A DNA stretch of 64,000 bases from Terriglobus albidus (GCF_008000815.1 NZ_CP042806.1:1550001-1614000); one strand, 5' to 3'. Counted from the first letter of the stretch, positions 19,179-27,941 are shown. A program made the numbers and translations. Notes: generated by a model not told the origin, from the letters alone.

Positions 19179-20987
19179 ATGAAAACTCTGGTATTGCTTG
19201 CGTGCCTGATCGGTGTGAGCGGATGGACGCGGGCGCAGAAGTCACAAGATACGCCTGAAGTAAGAACGACGGTTGTTGTGGTGGGTGCTCCGGATGCCCT
19301 GGCCGAGGAGGACTCGGCAAGATCGACGCGAGTGCTGGGGATCGAAGACCGGCGCCTGGCGCTGAGCGACAGCAACGATGTGCTGCGCAGCGACCCGGCG
19401 GTGGACATCCAGCAGCGCGGAGGCGCCGGAGTGCAGGCGGATTTATCGATCCGTGGCAGCTCCTACGAGCAGACCCTGGTGCTGTTGAACGGTTTGCGCA
19501 TCAACGATGCCGAAACCTCCCACTTCAACCTGGACCTTCCAGTGCCCATGGCAGCGCTTGCGACCGCACATGTACTGCATGGTGCAGGATCGACACTCTA
19601 TGGCTCTGATGCTGTGAGCGGCGTCGTGAATTTTGTCACCGCTCCGGCGCAGGACGGACTGCGGTTACGGCTGCAGGCGGGCGGGGGCAGCTTCGGCGGC
19701 CAGGAACAGTCGGCGTTAGCCTCGTGGGGAAAAGGGAAGCTGAGCCAGGTTTTTGCGGCTGGACGCGACTTCTCTTCCGGGTTCATGCCCGACCGGGACT
19801 ACCGCTCTGAGGAGGCCGGTTCAGAGACCCGGTTTCACTCGGTGCTGGGTGACTCCGATGTACTGCTGGCAGGCAGCGATCGCGCCTTCGGTGCGAATGG
19901 CTTCTACGGAAACTACACCTCGTGGGAGCGGACAAAGGGATGGTTTGCCGGTCTGAGCCAGCAGATCGATCCAAAGACGCAGGCGGCAGTGGCATTCCGG
20001 CGTCATACGGATATCTTTCTCCTGACCCGGAGCAATCCGCTGGGCTACAAGAACCAACACATCGATACAAGCTGGCAGGGTGTTGTGCGTCGTCAGGATG
20101 CCTTGCCGTGGAAGCCCGCGAAGCTCTTTTACGGGCTGGAGACAAATGCCGACCAGATCGACAGCACCAACCTCGGACGTCATGGACGGAATCGCGGTGC
20201 GGGTTATATGGATCTGGAAGTTCGTGGACGAGGGAAGGGAACCCTTTCGGTTGGGTTGCGTGAGGAAGTCTTCAGCGGTGGCAACGCCGTGCTGGTGCCA
20301 TCGGTCGCCGGAAGCTTCTGGATGGGCCAGAGCCTGAAGGCAAGGGCATCTGTCGGCCGCGGATACAGGCTGCCGACGTATACGGACCTGTACTACAACG
20401 ACCCGACAACGGTGGGAAATGCTGCTCTGAAGCCTGAGTCGGCCTGGAGCTTCGATGGAGGACTGGACTGGTATCAGGGGCACAGGTTCTCCGCTTCGGT
20501 GACGGGCTTCCATTCGCGGCAGACCAATGCGATCGACTATGTACGCGCCAGCACTTCAGAGAAGTGGCGTGCAGCTAACCTGACTGGTGTACGGCTGACC
20601 GGAGCTGAAACCGCGATTGATTGGCGGCCGGTGAGTGGACAGACAGTGCGTGTCGCTTTCACTCAAATCTCAGGTGCGCGTGAGGCGTTGCAGGGGCTGC
20701 AGTCTGTCTATGTCTTCAACTTCCCCACACAGAATGCAGGTGTGGAGTGGATCGGACGCTGGAAAAACGGTGTTCTCTTGCGGCAAAGAGTGCGTGCCGT
20801 GCATCGGCTTGCGCGGGATGTGTACCCCGTCTGGGATGCATCGGCGGCATGGGAGGGAAGACAGGTGCAACCTTACTTCCGCATGACCAACGGCAGTGAC
20901 TCGCAATACCAGGAGCTTCTCGGTGTACCAATGCCTGGGCGGGCGTATATCGCCGGAGTTGTTGTGTTGTGGGGGAAGGCAAAGTAA
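19179..20987 (+). CDS. TonB-dependent outer-membrane receptor
   Basis: Ligand-gated beta-barrel transporter powered by TonB, 602 aa. The signal peptide is LVLLACLIGVSGWTRAQ. The plug domain (about 25-165) has NDVLRSDPAVDIQQRGGAGV, LSIRGSSYEQTLVLLNGLRI and GAGSTLYGSDAVSGVVNFVT. The barrel carries GRGYRLPTYTDLYYNDP and ends with a short strand. The compact size and plug resemble BtuB-like receptors, but no cobalamin riboswitch or transport gene is next to it, so the ligand is unknown. Repeats follow the stop. Confidence 0.9.
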   Translation: MKTLVLLACLIGVSGWTRAQKSQDTPEVRTTVVVVGAPDALAEEDSARSTRVLGIEDRRLALSDSNDVLRSDPAVDIQQRGGAGVQADLSIRGSSYEQTLVLLNGLRINDAETSHFNLDLPVPMAALATAHVLHGAGSTLYGSDAVSGVVNFVTAPAQDGLRLRLQAGGGSFGGQEQSALASWGKGKLSQVFAAGRDFSSGFMPDRDYRSEEAGSETRFHSVLGDSDVLLAGSDRAFGANGFYGNYTSWERTKGWFAGLSQQIDPKTQAAVAFRRHTDIFLLTRSNPLGYKNQHIDTSWQGVVRRQDALPWKPAKLFYGLETNADQIDSTNLGRHGRNRGAGYMDLEVRGRGKGTLSVGLREEVFSGGNAVLVPSVAGSFWMGQSLKARASVGRGYRLPTYTDLYYNDPTTVGNAALKPESAWSFDGGLDWYQGHRFSASVTGFHSRQTNAIDYVRASTSEKWRAANLTGVRLTGAETAIDWRPVSGQTVRVAFTQISGAREALQGLQSVYVFNFPTQNAGVEWIGRWKNGVLLRQRVRAVHRLARDVYPVWDASAAWEGRQVQPYFRMTNGSDSQYQELLGVPMPGRAYIAGVVVLWGKAK

Positions 20988-21103
20988 TGGAAGGATTGAA
21001 AAAATGAAGAATTGAATAAGGGTTTGAGCTTCGCTCGAATTCTTTTTCTTTGTCATTTCGCAGTGACCGAAGGGAACGGAGAAATCTGCTTCTCTGCCCA
21101 CCC
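20985..21103. repeat. TTGAA-rich repeat and GTCATTTCGCAG composite repeat
   Basis: It begins at the receptor stop with TAATGGAAGGATTGAA and GAAGAATTGAATAAGGG. At 21051-21100 TGTCATTTCGCAGTGACC ... GGAGAAATCTGCTTCT closely matches 35879-35928, where the same TTGAA repeat also precedes it. So the two parts recur together. Confidence 0.7.
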
Positions 21104-21128
21104 CGAAACCGAATTGCTGGTTAAAAAC

Positions 21129-21160
21129 AAAACCGCGGTTCTGATCGGAACCGCGGTTTT
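21129..21160. terminator. Bidirectional terminator between receptor gene and dapB
   Basis: AAAACCGCGGTTC / GGAACCGCGGTTTT stem, with ATTTTTTG following on the plus strand and TTTTGTTTTTAA on the minus strand. It suits the convergent receptor and dapB genes. Confidence 0.9.
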
Positions 21161-21174
21161 ATTTTTTGTTCCGC

Positions 21175-21849
21175 TTACAACTCCGAGAAGATGTCTTTGA
21201 AGTCGTAGCAGCCTCTACGAGTAGAGAGCCATTCAGCGGCGCGAACAGCACCGTCGGCGAAGGCGCGGCGGCTGAAGGCCTCGTGGGTCAGAACGATTTT
21301 GTCGCCTTTGGAGGTGGCTGTGAGGGTATGAAGACCGACGGCATCGCCTTCGCGGTGACTGGTGATGGGAGCTCTCACTCCTCCGAGAGCCTGCTCCAGG
21401 CTGATGGCTGTGCCGCTGGGCGCATCGAGCTTGGTAACGTGATGGGTCTCGTCGATCGTGAATGTGTAGCCGGCCTTTGCAAGTCCCTTGGCTAGAACGG
21501 CAGCGGCCTGGAACATCACCTGGGTTCCGATGGAGTAGTTGGTGCCGTAGAGCAGACCCGCCTCTTTGCGTTCGGCGAGGCTGCGCATGTCGGCGAGCTT
21601 CTCGTACCAGCCGGTGGTGCCGACCACAACGCGGGCGCCGGTTGCGAGACAGGCGCGCAGGTTGGGGATGACGGCTTCGGGCGTGGTGAAATCGATCACT
21701 ACATCGAAACCGGTGACGAATGGAGGCGTCAGCGCGGCGGCGTTAGGGTTCTCTTTCGCGTCGAGAACGTGCACGCCATGGCCGCGCTCATGCGCGACGT
21801 CGGCGACAAGTTTGCCAGTCTTACCATGTCCGAGGACGAGGATACGCAT
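21175..21849 (-). CDS. dapB: 4-hydroxy-tetrahydrodipicolinate reductase
   Basis: NAD(P)H-dependent reduction after DapA, 224 aa, on the short side of the family. ILVLGHGKTGKLVADV gives the Rossmann fold, with GHG instead of the usual GAxGxMG. DVVIDFTTPEAV, VVGTTGWYEKL, GTNYSIGTQVMFQ and HHVTKLDAPSGTAISLEQ give the active site, including the catalytic His and Lys. The start is ATG 21849, 15 bp after the lysC stop. It is last in asd-lysC-dapB and followed by a strong terminator. Confidence 0.93.
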   Translation of the reverse strand: MRILVLGHGKTGKLVADVAHERGHGVHVLDAKENPNAAALTPPFVTGFDVVIDFTTPEAVIPNLRACLATGARVVVGTTGWYEKLADMRSLAERKEAGLLYGTNYSIGTQVMFQAAAVLAKGLAKAGYTFTIDETHHVTKLDAPSGTAISLEQALGGVRAPITSHREGDAVGLHTLTATSKGDKIVLTHEAFSRRAFADGAVRAAEWLSTRRGCYDFKDIFSEL

Positions 21850-21864
21850 CAAAGATCTCTCTGA

Positions 21865-23313
21865 TCAGGCTTTTGCGGTTGCAGGTTCGGTCTGTACTGC
21901 AGTGCGAGCTTCCACATCGAAGACGTCAGGGTCGGGGTTGGCGAAGAACTTCTTGTGCAGAGAGCGCACCGCCTCTTCGACATCCGACTCTTCGATCATG
22001 AAGCTCATGTTGATTTCGCTGGCTCCCTGGCTGATCATGCGCACATTGACGTGGCTGACAGCCGTAAAAACCTGACCGGAGATGCCCGCGTGACCGCGGA
22101 TATCTTCGCCTACCAGGCAGATAAGAGCTTTGTTCGGATCCAGTTTGACATCGGCGATGGCGCTGAGATCTTCGATCACTGCATCGAGACCGATCGTCGA
22201 ATCGACCGTCAGCGAGATCGAAACCTCAGACGTGGAGACCATATCGACGACGACCTTGTGCCGGTCAAAGATGTCGAAGACAGCCTTCATATAACCATGC
22301 GACATCAGCATGCCGGAGCTGACGATGTCGATGATGGTCAGCTTGCGCTTCGCCGCAATGCACTTGAAGGGCGACTTGCAGGGCGGAGCGGCGGCGATGA
22401 TCTTGGTGCCTTCGTTGGCCGCGTTGCGCGAGTTGAGCACCCATACAGGGATGTTCTTCTGCACGGCCGGAAGGATGGTTGCAGGATGCAGTACCTTCGC
22501 GCCGAAGTAAGCGAGCTCAGCTGCCTCTTCGAAACTGATGGTCTTTACACGGAGCGCATCGGAGGTGATGCGCGGGTCCGTTGTCATGATGCCGTTGACG
22601 TCGGTCCAGATCTCGATAGCTCCAGCGTGCAGGCCACCACCAATCAGAGCGCCGGTGTAGTCAGAACCGCCGCGGCCCAGAGTGGTCGTAATGCCCTGCT
22701 CGTTGGAAGCGATAAAGCCGCCCATGACGGGCGTCTTACCGGCATCGATCAGCGGCAGAACATTCGCGACCAGCTTCTCCTCGATCTTGTCGGTGAGGGG
22801 CTTGGCTTTGCCGAAGGCTGAATCCGTGATGATGGACTCACGCGCATCATGATGAATGCCGTTCAGCCCGCGCTGGTCGAAGGCCGCGGCAACCATCCGC
22901 GACGAAAGACGCTCACCGTAGCTGACAACATTGTCCGTCGTGCGGGGCGTGAGTTCTCCAACTGCCGCAATGCCGCGCAGCAGATCATCAAGCGAGTCGA
23001 ACTCATTCCCAATAACTGGCTGAAGCGCGGTGAAGTGCTCGTTGTCCAGCAACTCAGCGGCAGTGTCGATGTGGCGATTGCGCAGGCGGGCAGAGATTGC
23101 GAGCGCGCCCATCTTGTCGCCTTTACCGGCAGCAGCAGCGGCAGCCAGAAGCTGGTCCGTGACCTTGGCCATGGCTGAGACGACAACTACCGGAGATAGA
23201 CCCTTCTCCGTACGGGTGCGGACGATAGCGGCGGTACGGTCAATCGCCTTGGCGTCCTCGACCGAGGTGCCACCGAACTTCATGACGACGATGTGATTGC
23301 GGGGTGTGCTCAT
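21865..23313 (-). CDS. lysC: Aspartate kinase (monofunctional)
   Basis: Phosphorylates aspartate, the entry to the lysine, threonine and methionine families; 482 aa. VMKFGGTSVEDAKAIDRTAA opens the kinase domain, NEQGITTTLGRGGSDYTGAL binds nucleotide and aspartate, and EIWTDVNGIMTTDPR follows. Two C-terminal ACT domains (about 320-470) carry VSSGMLMSHGYMKAVFDIF and VNVRMISQGASEINMSF, the usual lysine/threonine feedback sites. Its ATG overlaps the asd TGA by 4 bp. No homoserine dehydrogenase domain is fused. Confidence 0.95.
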   Translation of the reverse strand: MSTPRNHIVVMKFGGTSVEDAKAIDRTAAIVRTRTEKGLSPVVVVSAMAKVTDQLLAAAAAAGKGDKMGALAISARLRNRHIDTAAELLDNEHFTALQPVIGNEFDSLDDLLRGIAAVGELTPRTTDNVVSYGERLSSRMVAAAFDQRGLNGIHHDARESIITDSAFGKAKPLTDKIEEKLVANVLPLIDAGKTPVMGGFIASNEQGITTTLGRGGSDYTGALIGGGLHAGAIEIWTDVNGIMTTDPRITSDALRVKTISFEEAAELAYFGAKVLHPATILPAVQKNIPVWVLNSRNAANEGTKIIAAAPPCKSPFKCIAAKRKLTIIDIVSSGMLMSHGYMKAVFDIFDRHKVVVDMVSTSEVSISLTVDSTIGLDAVIEDLSAIADVKLDPNKALICLVGEDIRGHAGISGQVFTAVSHVNVRMISQGASEINMSFMIEESDVEEAVRSLHKKFFANPDPDVFDVEARTAVQTEPATAKA

Positions 23314-24434
23314 GCGTTTACCAGCGCTTCCTGTCGCGCGCCGGCGAACTTGAACTTACCCATTACTGCCAGGATCTCGGCGTTGAGGATAGCCGCACCT
23401 GCAGCGCCACGAACCGTGTTGTGCGAGAGCAGGACAAACTTCCAGTCCAGCAGCGAGCACGGACGTAGACGACCCACGGTGGTGGCCATGCCATTGCCGC
23501 GGGCGATGTCCAGGCGCGGCTGCGGGCGATTTTCAGCTTCGTCGTACTCGACCGGGTGCAACGGGGCCGAGGGCAGATGATGCGCGCGCAGAGGCTGGAA
23601 TTCGCGCCACGCGGCGACCATCTGTTCGTAGGAGGCCGGGGTCTTCAGCTTGATGCTGACGCACTCGGTGTGGCCGTCGATCACGGGAACCCGGTTGCAG
23701 TGCGCCGAGACCTTTGCGTCAAGCAGGTCGATGGAGCCGGTGCCGGCGGTCTCATCCGCCTTGAAGGCGCCGAGCAGCTTGCCGACCTCTTCCTCCAGCT
23801 TCTCTTCTTCGTTCTTGATGAAGGGAACGACGTTGCCGAGGATGTCGAGTGACGGAACGCCGGGGTAACCGGCGCCGGACACAGCCTGCATGGTTGTCAC
23901 AAAAAGACTCTCAATGCCGAACTTCTGCTCAAGCGGAGCCAGTGCCAGCACCAGGCCGATGGCGCAGCAGTTCGGATTCGTGACCAGGAAGCCGCCGTTC
24001 TGCTTACGCGAGACCTGGGTTTCGAGCAGGCCGAAGTGATCGGAGTTTACTTCGGGTACGACCAAAGGAACATCCGGAGCCATGCGGAAGGCCGAGGAGT
24101 TGGAGATCACGGCGCAGCCTGCATTGGCGTAGGCGGGCTCCAGTTCCTTGGCGATCGGCGAATCGACAGACGAAAAGATAATGCGCGGCACTTCGCCGGA
24201 CGCGAGCTGCTCCGCCGTAGGAACGGTGTTGGGCTGCACGATCATTTTGGCGATCTGCGCCGGCAGCGGCGTGTCGAGCTTCCAGTTGGTGGCCTCGCCG
24301 TACGGTTTACCGGCGGAGCGGTCCGATGCCGCGAGCCACGTAATCTCGAACCAGGGGTGGTTGGCGAGAAGTTGGATAAAGCGCTGACCCACCATGCCGG
24401 TGGCGCCAAGGATGCCTACTTTACGTCGTTCCAT
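23310..24434 (-). CDS. asd: Aspartate-semialdehyde dehydrogenase, archaeal/fungal-type
   Basis: Reduces aspartyl phosphate to the semialdehyde used by DapA; 374 aa from ATG 24434, preceded by AAGGA (an ATG 15 bp earlier is possible). Present are KVGILGATGMVGQRFIQLL for NADP binding, the FEITWLAASDRSAGKPYGEA segment, and GGFLVTNPNCCAIGLVLALA with the catalytic Cys. The pattern is closer to the archaeal and yeast class than to the enterobacterial class. First gene of the asd-lysC-dapB operon, with a 4-bp overlap with lysC. Confidence 0.93.
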   Translation of the reverse strand: MERRKVGILGATGMVGQRFIQLLANHPWFEITWLAASDRSAGKPYGEATNWKLDTPLPAQIAKMIVQPNTVPTAEQLASGEVPRIIFSSVDSPIAKELEPAYANAGCAVISNSSAFRMAPDVPLVVPEVNSDHFGLLETQVSRKQNGGFLVTNPNCCAIGLVLALAPLEQKFGIESLFVTTMQAVSGAGYPGVPSLDILGNVVPFIKNEEEKLEEEVGKLLGAFKADETAGTGSIDLLDAKVSAHCNRVPVIDGHTECVSIKLKTPASYEQMVAAWREFQPLRAHHLPSAPLHPVEYDEAENRPQPRLDIARGNGMATTVGRLRPCSLLDWKFVLLSHNTVRGAAGAAILNAEILAVMGKFKFAGARQEALVNA

Positions 24435-24508
24435 ACTGTCCTTGCGCATAGTTACTGCGCGTCTTTGACTGAAAGCGTGATTTGTCTAGGATACCAAGGA
24501 TCGTCCGT

Positions 24509-24967
24509 TTAGCGGCCAAACTGACGCAGGTGGTGGTCGGTATGGAGCCAGGCCCAGCGGTGCCATTCCCCGGTGGTCATACCAGCAAAGATGGGATGGG
24601 GCGGCCAGTCCTCCCGGTTGGCGGCAAAGGCGTCGAGGGCCTGTAGCAGAGCCTCGCGATCGCATTGGAATTCCGCCGGTGGGGTACCGCCAACCCCCTG
24701 TTTCATCTCGGGAGTGGTCGGAACGCCTTTCGGCCATTTGGTGGGAAAGTTCAGGGCAAGCCACTTGTAGACCCCGACCGGGAGCGGAGGCTTGATCCGG
24801 GTATGGATCGTACGACGGTTGAGGCCATAGAGTAGAGAGTCTGTCATATGACAGACCGCCTGTGCCGCTGTCATATCGCCCCACTGCGGAGGCGTGTCCG
24901 GGGTGAGAGAGGCGATACGGGATCTGAGCTTCTGAAGGTCGGCCGGATTGGCGATGGTAGAGGGCAC
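24509..24967 (-). CDS. DinB-like protein (DUF1569 family)
   Basis: Small helical-bundle protein of 152 aa from GTG 24967. The core is NPADLQKLRSRIASL, TPPQWGDMTAAQAVCHMTDS and the C-terminal HPIFAGMTTGEWHRWAWLHT then DHHLRQFG, with His residues in the positions that bind metal in DinB-superfamily proteins. Function is unknown; relatives include thiol-dependent transferases. The frame is open much further upstream to 25420, but that part is Arg/Pro-rich and overlaps the opposite-strand methyltransferase gene, so I cut it. The start is uncertain. Confidence 0.7.
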   Translation of the reverse strand: MPSTIANPADLQKLRSRIASLTPDTPPQWGDMTAAQAVCHMTDSLLYGLNRRTIHTRIKPPLPVGVYKWLALNFPTKWPKGVPTTPEMKQGVGGTPPAEFQCDREALLQALDAFAANREDWPPHPIFAGMTTGEWHRWAWLHTDHHLRQFGR

Positions 24968-25177
24968 GGCCAACAGTGTAGCCGCAACCGCTGTTGCCAG
25001 TTGGACTAGCGATACAGCGATGGGTTGCTTGAATTGGGGTGTTGAGAATGCTAAGACGCGTCCGTGCCGTACTTCGTCAACTGGAACTGTTAACTGGCAA
25101 CTGCTTTTAGGGCCCGTTGGACTATTTGTTGTTTTGTCTGAGAAGGTTGCATCTCTTAGGGAAGGTTGAAAAGAGAC

Positions 25178-26014
25178 ATGCTTGATGGTTTTCTCGCGGA
25201 ACTGGAGATCGACTCGAATCTCTTTGGTAGAGAGGGGCTGCGGAGGCGCATCGATGCGCTGGACCGGTTGGATTTCTTTTTGGGAAGCGCTGGGCCGCGG
25301 AGCGGTGTGGCGGTGCGACGCGCCGTGACGATGCGTGCGCGGCTTGATGCGGCCAATGCGGCCGTTTATGACACGATTCGCGAGGAGATACGGCATGGTT
25401 TCGTGGCAGACGTCTGGCAATGGTTACGAGGGCAACGCGAGACGGAGTTGCCGCGGCCGGGGCTCTCGTATGACTCGCTGGACGAGATTGTGAGCGGCCT
25501 GCTGCAGCTTCACGTGCCAGAGATGGAGTTGCCGGAGCTGGCAGAGGAGATGGTGTTCTATCAGCCGACACCGGTGCGACATATTCTCGACCTGATCGAG
25601 CGTCTTGGCTTGCAGGAGACGGATTGTCTGGTTGACTTCGGCGCGGGGATGGGCCATGTGTCTTTGCTGGCGTCGATGCTCTCCGGATGTCAGAGCTTCG
25701 GGATTGAGGTGCAGGCCGCCTATGTGGCAGCCGCGCGACAGTGTGCGGTGGGCCTGGGGTTGGGACGGGCACGTTTTCTTGAGCAGGATGCCAGGGAGGC
25801 TGATCTAAGCTGGGGAACGGTCTTCTATCTCTACACGCCCTTCCGGGGTACGATGCTGGCGGACGTATTGCAGCGGTTAGGGGAGGAGAGCCGCAGGAGG
25901 CCGATTCGGATTGCTTCGCTCGGGCCCTGCACCTCGGAGATTGCGGCGCAGCGCTGGGTGAGGAGTGTGTCGACTATGGAAGAGGGGCGTGTGAGCCTCT
26001 TTGAGGCCGGTTGA
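25178..26014 (+). CDS. Class I SAM-dependent methyltransferase-like protein
   Basis: Soluble protein of 278 aa from ATG 25178 (a TTG 12 bp earlier is possible). The second half holds a Rossmann SAM-binding fold: VDFGAGMGHVSLLASML as motif I, SFGIEVQAAYVAAARQ as motif II, and TVFYLYTPFRGTMLADVLQ. The last resembles the YxYxPF motif of Dot1-like and other small methyltransferases. The first 120 residues are helical and carry no domain I recognise. The substrate is unknown, and it is transcribed away from its neighbours. Confidence 0.7.
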   Translation: MLDGFLAELEIDSNLFGREGLRRRIDALDRLDFFLGSAGPRSGVAVRRAVTMRARLDAANAAVYDTIREEIRHGFVADVWQWLRGQRETELPRPGLSYDSLDEIVSGLLQLHVPEMELPELAEEMVFYQPTPVRHILDLIERLGLQETDCLVDFGAGMGHVSLLASMLSGCQSFGIEVQAAYVAAARQCAVGLGLGRARFLEQDAREADLSWGTVFYLYTPFRGTMLADVLQRLGEESRRRPIRIASLGPCTSEIAAQRWVRSVSTMEEGRVSLFEAG

Positions 26015-26027
26015 AAATATCGCCTCG

Positions 26028-26306
26028 TCAGAAGTCTTCGGAGCGGCGTCGTCTGCGGGCGGGTTGTGAGCCAGCTCCGGCGAAGACACAGACCATCACG
26101 ACGGCGTGGATGAGGAACCAGACTGAGAGGCCCTGGCTCTGGTAGATGAGGACCAGGATCAGAATGCGTGGCACGAGGATGGCGGCGAGCAGCGGCACCC
26201 AGCCCAGGAGATGGAACGGAACGAGATTGCCTTGCAGCCATGCGATGGCGAGGCAGATACGCGGCAGAAAGAGCGAGAGGACGAGGAACCAGAAGGGAAG
26301 GGTCAT
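26028..26306 (-). CDS. Small membrane protein of unknown function
   Basis: 92 aa, with hydrophobic segments LPFWFLVLSLFLPRICLAI, VPLLAAILVPRILILVLIY and VWFLIHAVVMVCVFAGAG, and a basic tail RRRRR. It starts within the last codons of the diguanylate cyclase gene (ATGA overlap) and is therefore cotranslated with it. I do not recognise a family. An accessory role with the membrane cyclase is possible but unsupported. Confidence 0.65.
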   Translation of the reverse strand: MTLPFWFLVLSLFLPRICLAIAWLQGNLVPFHLLGWVPLLAAILVPRILILVLIYQSQGLSVWFLIHAVVMVCVFAGAGSQPARRRRRSEDF

Positions 26307-27535
26307 GGTCGTTCGGTTGAAGAGAGACGATCGGTGGCTACTGGTTCAGATGCTTCGTGGGAGGGTGGCGTTACGCCGAAGGGCTGAAAGTATGCGGCGT
26401 TTCTGCCGGAGCGTTTGACGTGATACAGGGCCTCATCGGCGCGTGCCAGCAAGGTGCGGGTGGTGTCGTGGGGCTCTCCCTCGGCGATGCCGATGGAGAG
26501 TGTGACGGGAAGCTTGCCGTGGATGGGAGGTATCCGGTGGATCGCATCGCGAATGCGTTCGGCAACCGTGACGGCATCAGCCCCCTCGGTCCCTGGCAGC
26601 AGGAGTAACAGCTCGTCGCCGCCGAAGCGGCCGAAGGTGTCATAGGCGCGGAGCTGTTCCTGAATGGCCTGGGCGACCAGGCGAAGAGCTTCATCGCCGG
26701 CAGCGTGTCCGGCGGTGTCGTTGAAGGCTTTGAAGTTGTCGATGTCGACAAGCATGAGGGACAGGGCCAGGCCGCTGCGGCCGGCGTGTTCGAGCTCCTG
26801 CGCGAACTTCGATTCGGCGGCGGCGCGGGTGAGCGCTCCGGTAAGCGAGTCGATCTGGGCGGTGCGGAGAGTGGCTGCACGCAGCTCACTGGTGATCATC
26901 GCGAGCAGAAACATACCGGTAACACCGATGTGAAGGAAACCGGTAAGGATGCTGATGGTCTGTACACTGTCGCGCTGCATGAAGTTCTGCGGGGCTCCCT
27001 GCACCAAAAGAAGAACAATGCGCTGAAAGCTGAGCAGAGCGAAGATACCGAACGCAACGGCCCCGAAACGAAGGAATCGTTTGGTGTTGGAGTATCTCCA
27101 AAGAGTGATGGCGGGAAGCAGGCGGCCAATGCCGATCGACCATGCCGCTGCGATAGAGCGGATAACGATGTCCTGTTTGACCAGGGTGAAGTAGAAGAGC
27201 GCCGCGATACACACGGCGCCCGATATCTCCATCACCCAGCCATACCGGGAGCGGTCTTTCAGGAAGAGCTGGATGCCGCGAACGACGAGGTAATAGCTGA
27301 AAAAACCGACGGTATTGCCGATTGCGGCGGAGACCACCAGGGGAACTGCCCCACGCGCGGCCACCAGCAGCAGCGCAACGACACCCAGGGCAAAGCCCCC
27401 GGACATTAGGCCGATGCCACGCATGGCAGGATTCACCCGCCGCAGGATCAGGAAGGCAGAGGCCATCAGCAGCTCTAGAAGGAGCTGGCAGACCAGCAGC
27501 GTCCTGTTATCGAACCACGAGAGGAGGTGATCCAT
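26303..27535 (-). CDS. Membrane-anchored GGDEF diguanylate cyclase
   Basis: Makes cyclic di-GMP from two GTP; 410 aa. The N-terminal half (about 1-210) has six to eight transmembrane helices, such as LMSGGFALGVVALLLVAARG, and forms a MASE-like sensor. The GGDEF domain (about 225-390) has DSLTGALTRAA, MLVDIDNFKAFNDTAGHAAG, and the active site FGRFGGDELLLLLPG followed by VTLSIGIAEG. The signature reads GGDEL rather than GGDEF or GGEEF; the metal and GTP residues remain, so activity is likely but not certain. The start codon lies 36 bp from a 35-copy tandem repeat. Confidence 0.9.
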   Translation of the reverse strand: MDHLLSWFDNRTLLVCQLLLELLMASAFLILRRVNPAMRGIGLMSGGFALGVVALLLVAARGAVPLVVSAAIGNTVGFFSYYLVVRGIQLFLKDRSRYGWVMEISGAVCIAALFYFTLVKQDIVIRSIAAAWSIGIGRLLPAITLWRYSNTKRFLRFGAVAFGIFALLSFQRIVLLLVQGAPQNFMQRDSVQTISILTGFLHIGVTGMFLLAMITSELRAATLRTAQIDSLTGALTRAAAESKFAQELEHAGRSGLALSLMLVDIDNFKAFNDTAGHAAGDEALRLVAQAIQEQLRAYDTFGRFGGDELLLLLPGTEGADAVTVAERIRDAIHRIPPIHGKLPVTLSIGIAEGEPHDTTRTLLARADEALYHVKRSGRNAAYFQPFGVTPPSHEASEPVATDRLSSTERP

Positions 27536-27570
27536 TCAAGTGACTAGATCCTAGTTTGGACTTTTTGGCT

Positions 27571-27815
27571 GCCAGTTGCCAGTTGCCAGTTGCCAGTTGC
27601 CAGTTGCCAGTTGCCAGTTGCCAGTTGCCAGTTGCCAGTTGCCAGTTGCCAGTTGCCAGTTGCCAGTTGCCAGTTGCCAGTTGCCAGTTGCCAGTTGCCA
27701 GTTGCCAGTTGCCAGTTGCCAGTTGCCAGTTGCCAGTTGCCAGTTGCCAGTTGCCAGTTGCCAGTTGCCAGTTGCCAGTTGCCAGTTGCCAGTTGCCAGT
27801 TGCCAGTTGCCAGTT
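27571..27815. repeat. Perfect tandem array, 35 x GCCAGTT
   Basis: 245 bp made of exactly 35 uninterrupted 7-bp units with no mismatch. Since 7 is not a multiple of 3, each strand reads as one heptapeptide repeat in every frame, so the open frames across it are not evidence of coding. It lies in the presumed promoter or 5' leader of the diguanylate cyclase gene (start 27535). Confidence 0.98.
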
Positions 27816-27883
27816 GGATCGGAACGCCGCTCCGGGTTGCCTGAGATTTTTTTCTGGGTGTGTCGAGAGCGCTGGAGTTGCCC

Positions 27884-27922
27884 ATGCCGTACCTCGTCAA
27901 CTGGAAACTGTTAACTGGCAAC
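27884..27922. repeat. CAACTGGAAACTGTTAACTGGCAAC dispersed repeat
   Basis: TGCCGTACCTCGTCAACTGG then AAACTGTTAACTGGCAAC. A near-identical copy is at 25068-25103. The motif AACTGGCAAC contains the unit of the adjacent heptamer array on the other strand. Confidence 0.7.
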
Positions 27923-27941
27923 CGCCGTTAGGCAACTGGTC

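Noticed and set aside
24968-25420. N-terminal extension of the DinB-like gene
   Set aside because: Low-complexity, overlaps the opposite methyltransferase gene and is absent from the family as I know it.
27571-27815. CRISPR array
   Set aside because: Units are contiguous 7-mers without spacers, and there are no cas genes.
27544-27921. Open frames across the heptanucleotide array on both strands
   Set aside because: A 7-bp unit without stop codons is open in all frames, so openness is no evidence. There is no ribosome site and no non-repetitive domain.
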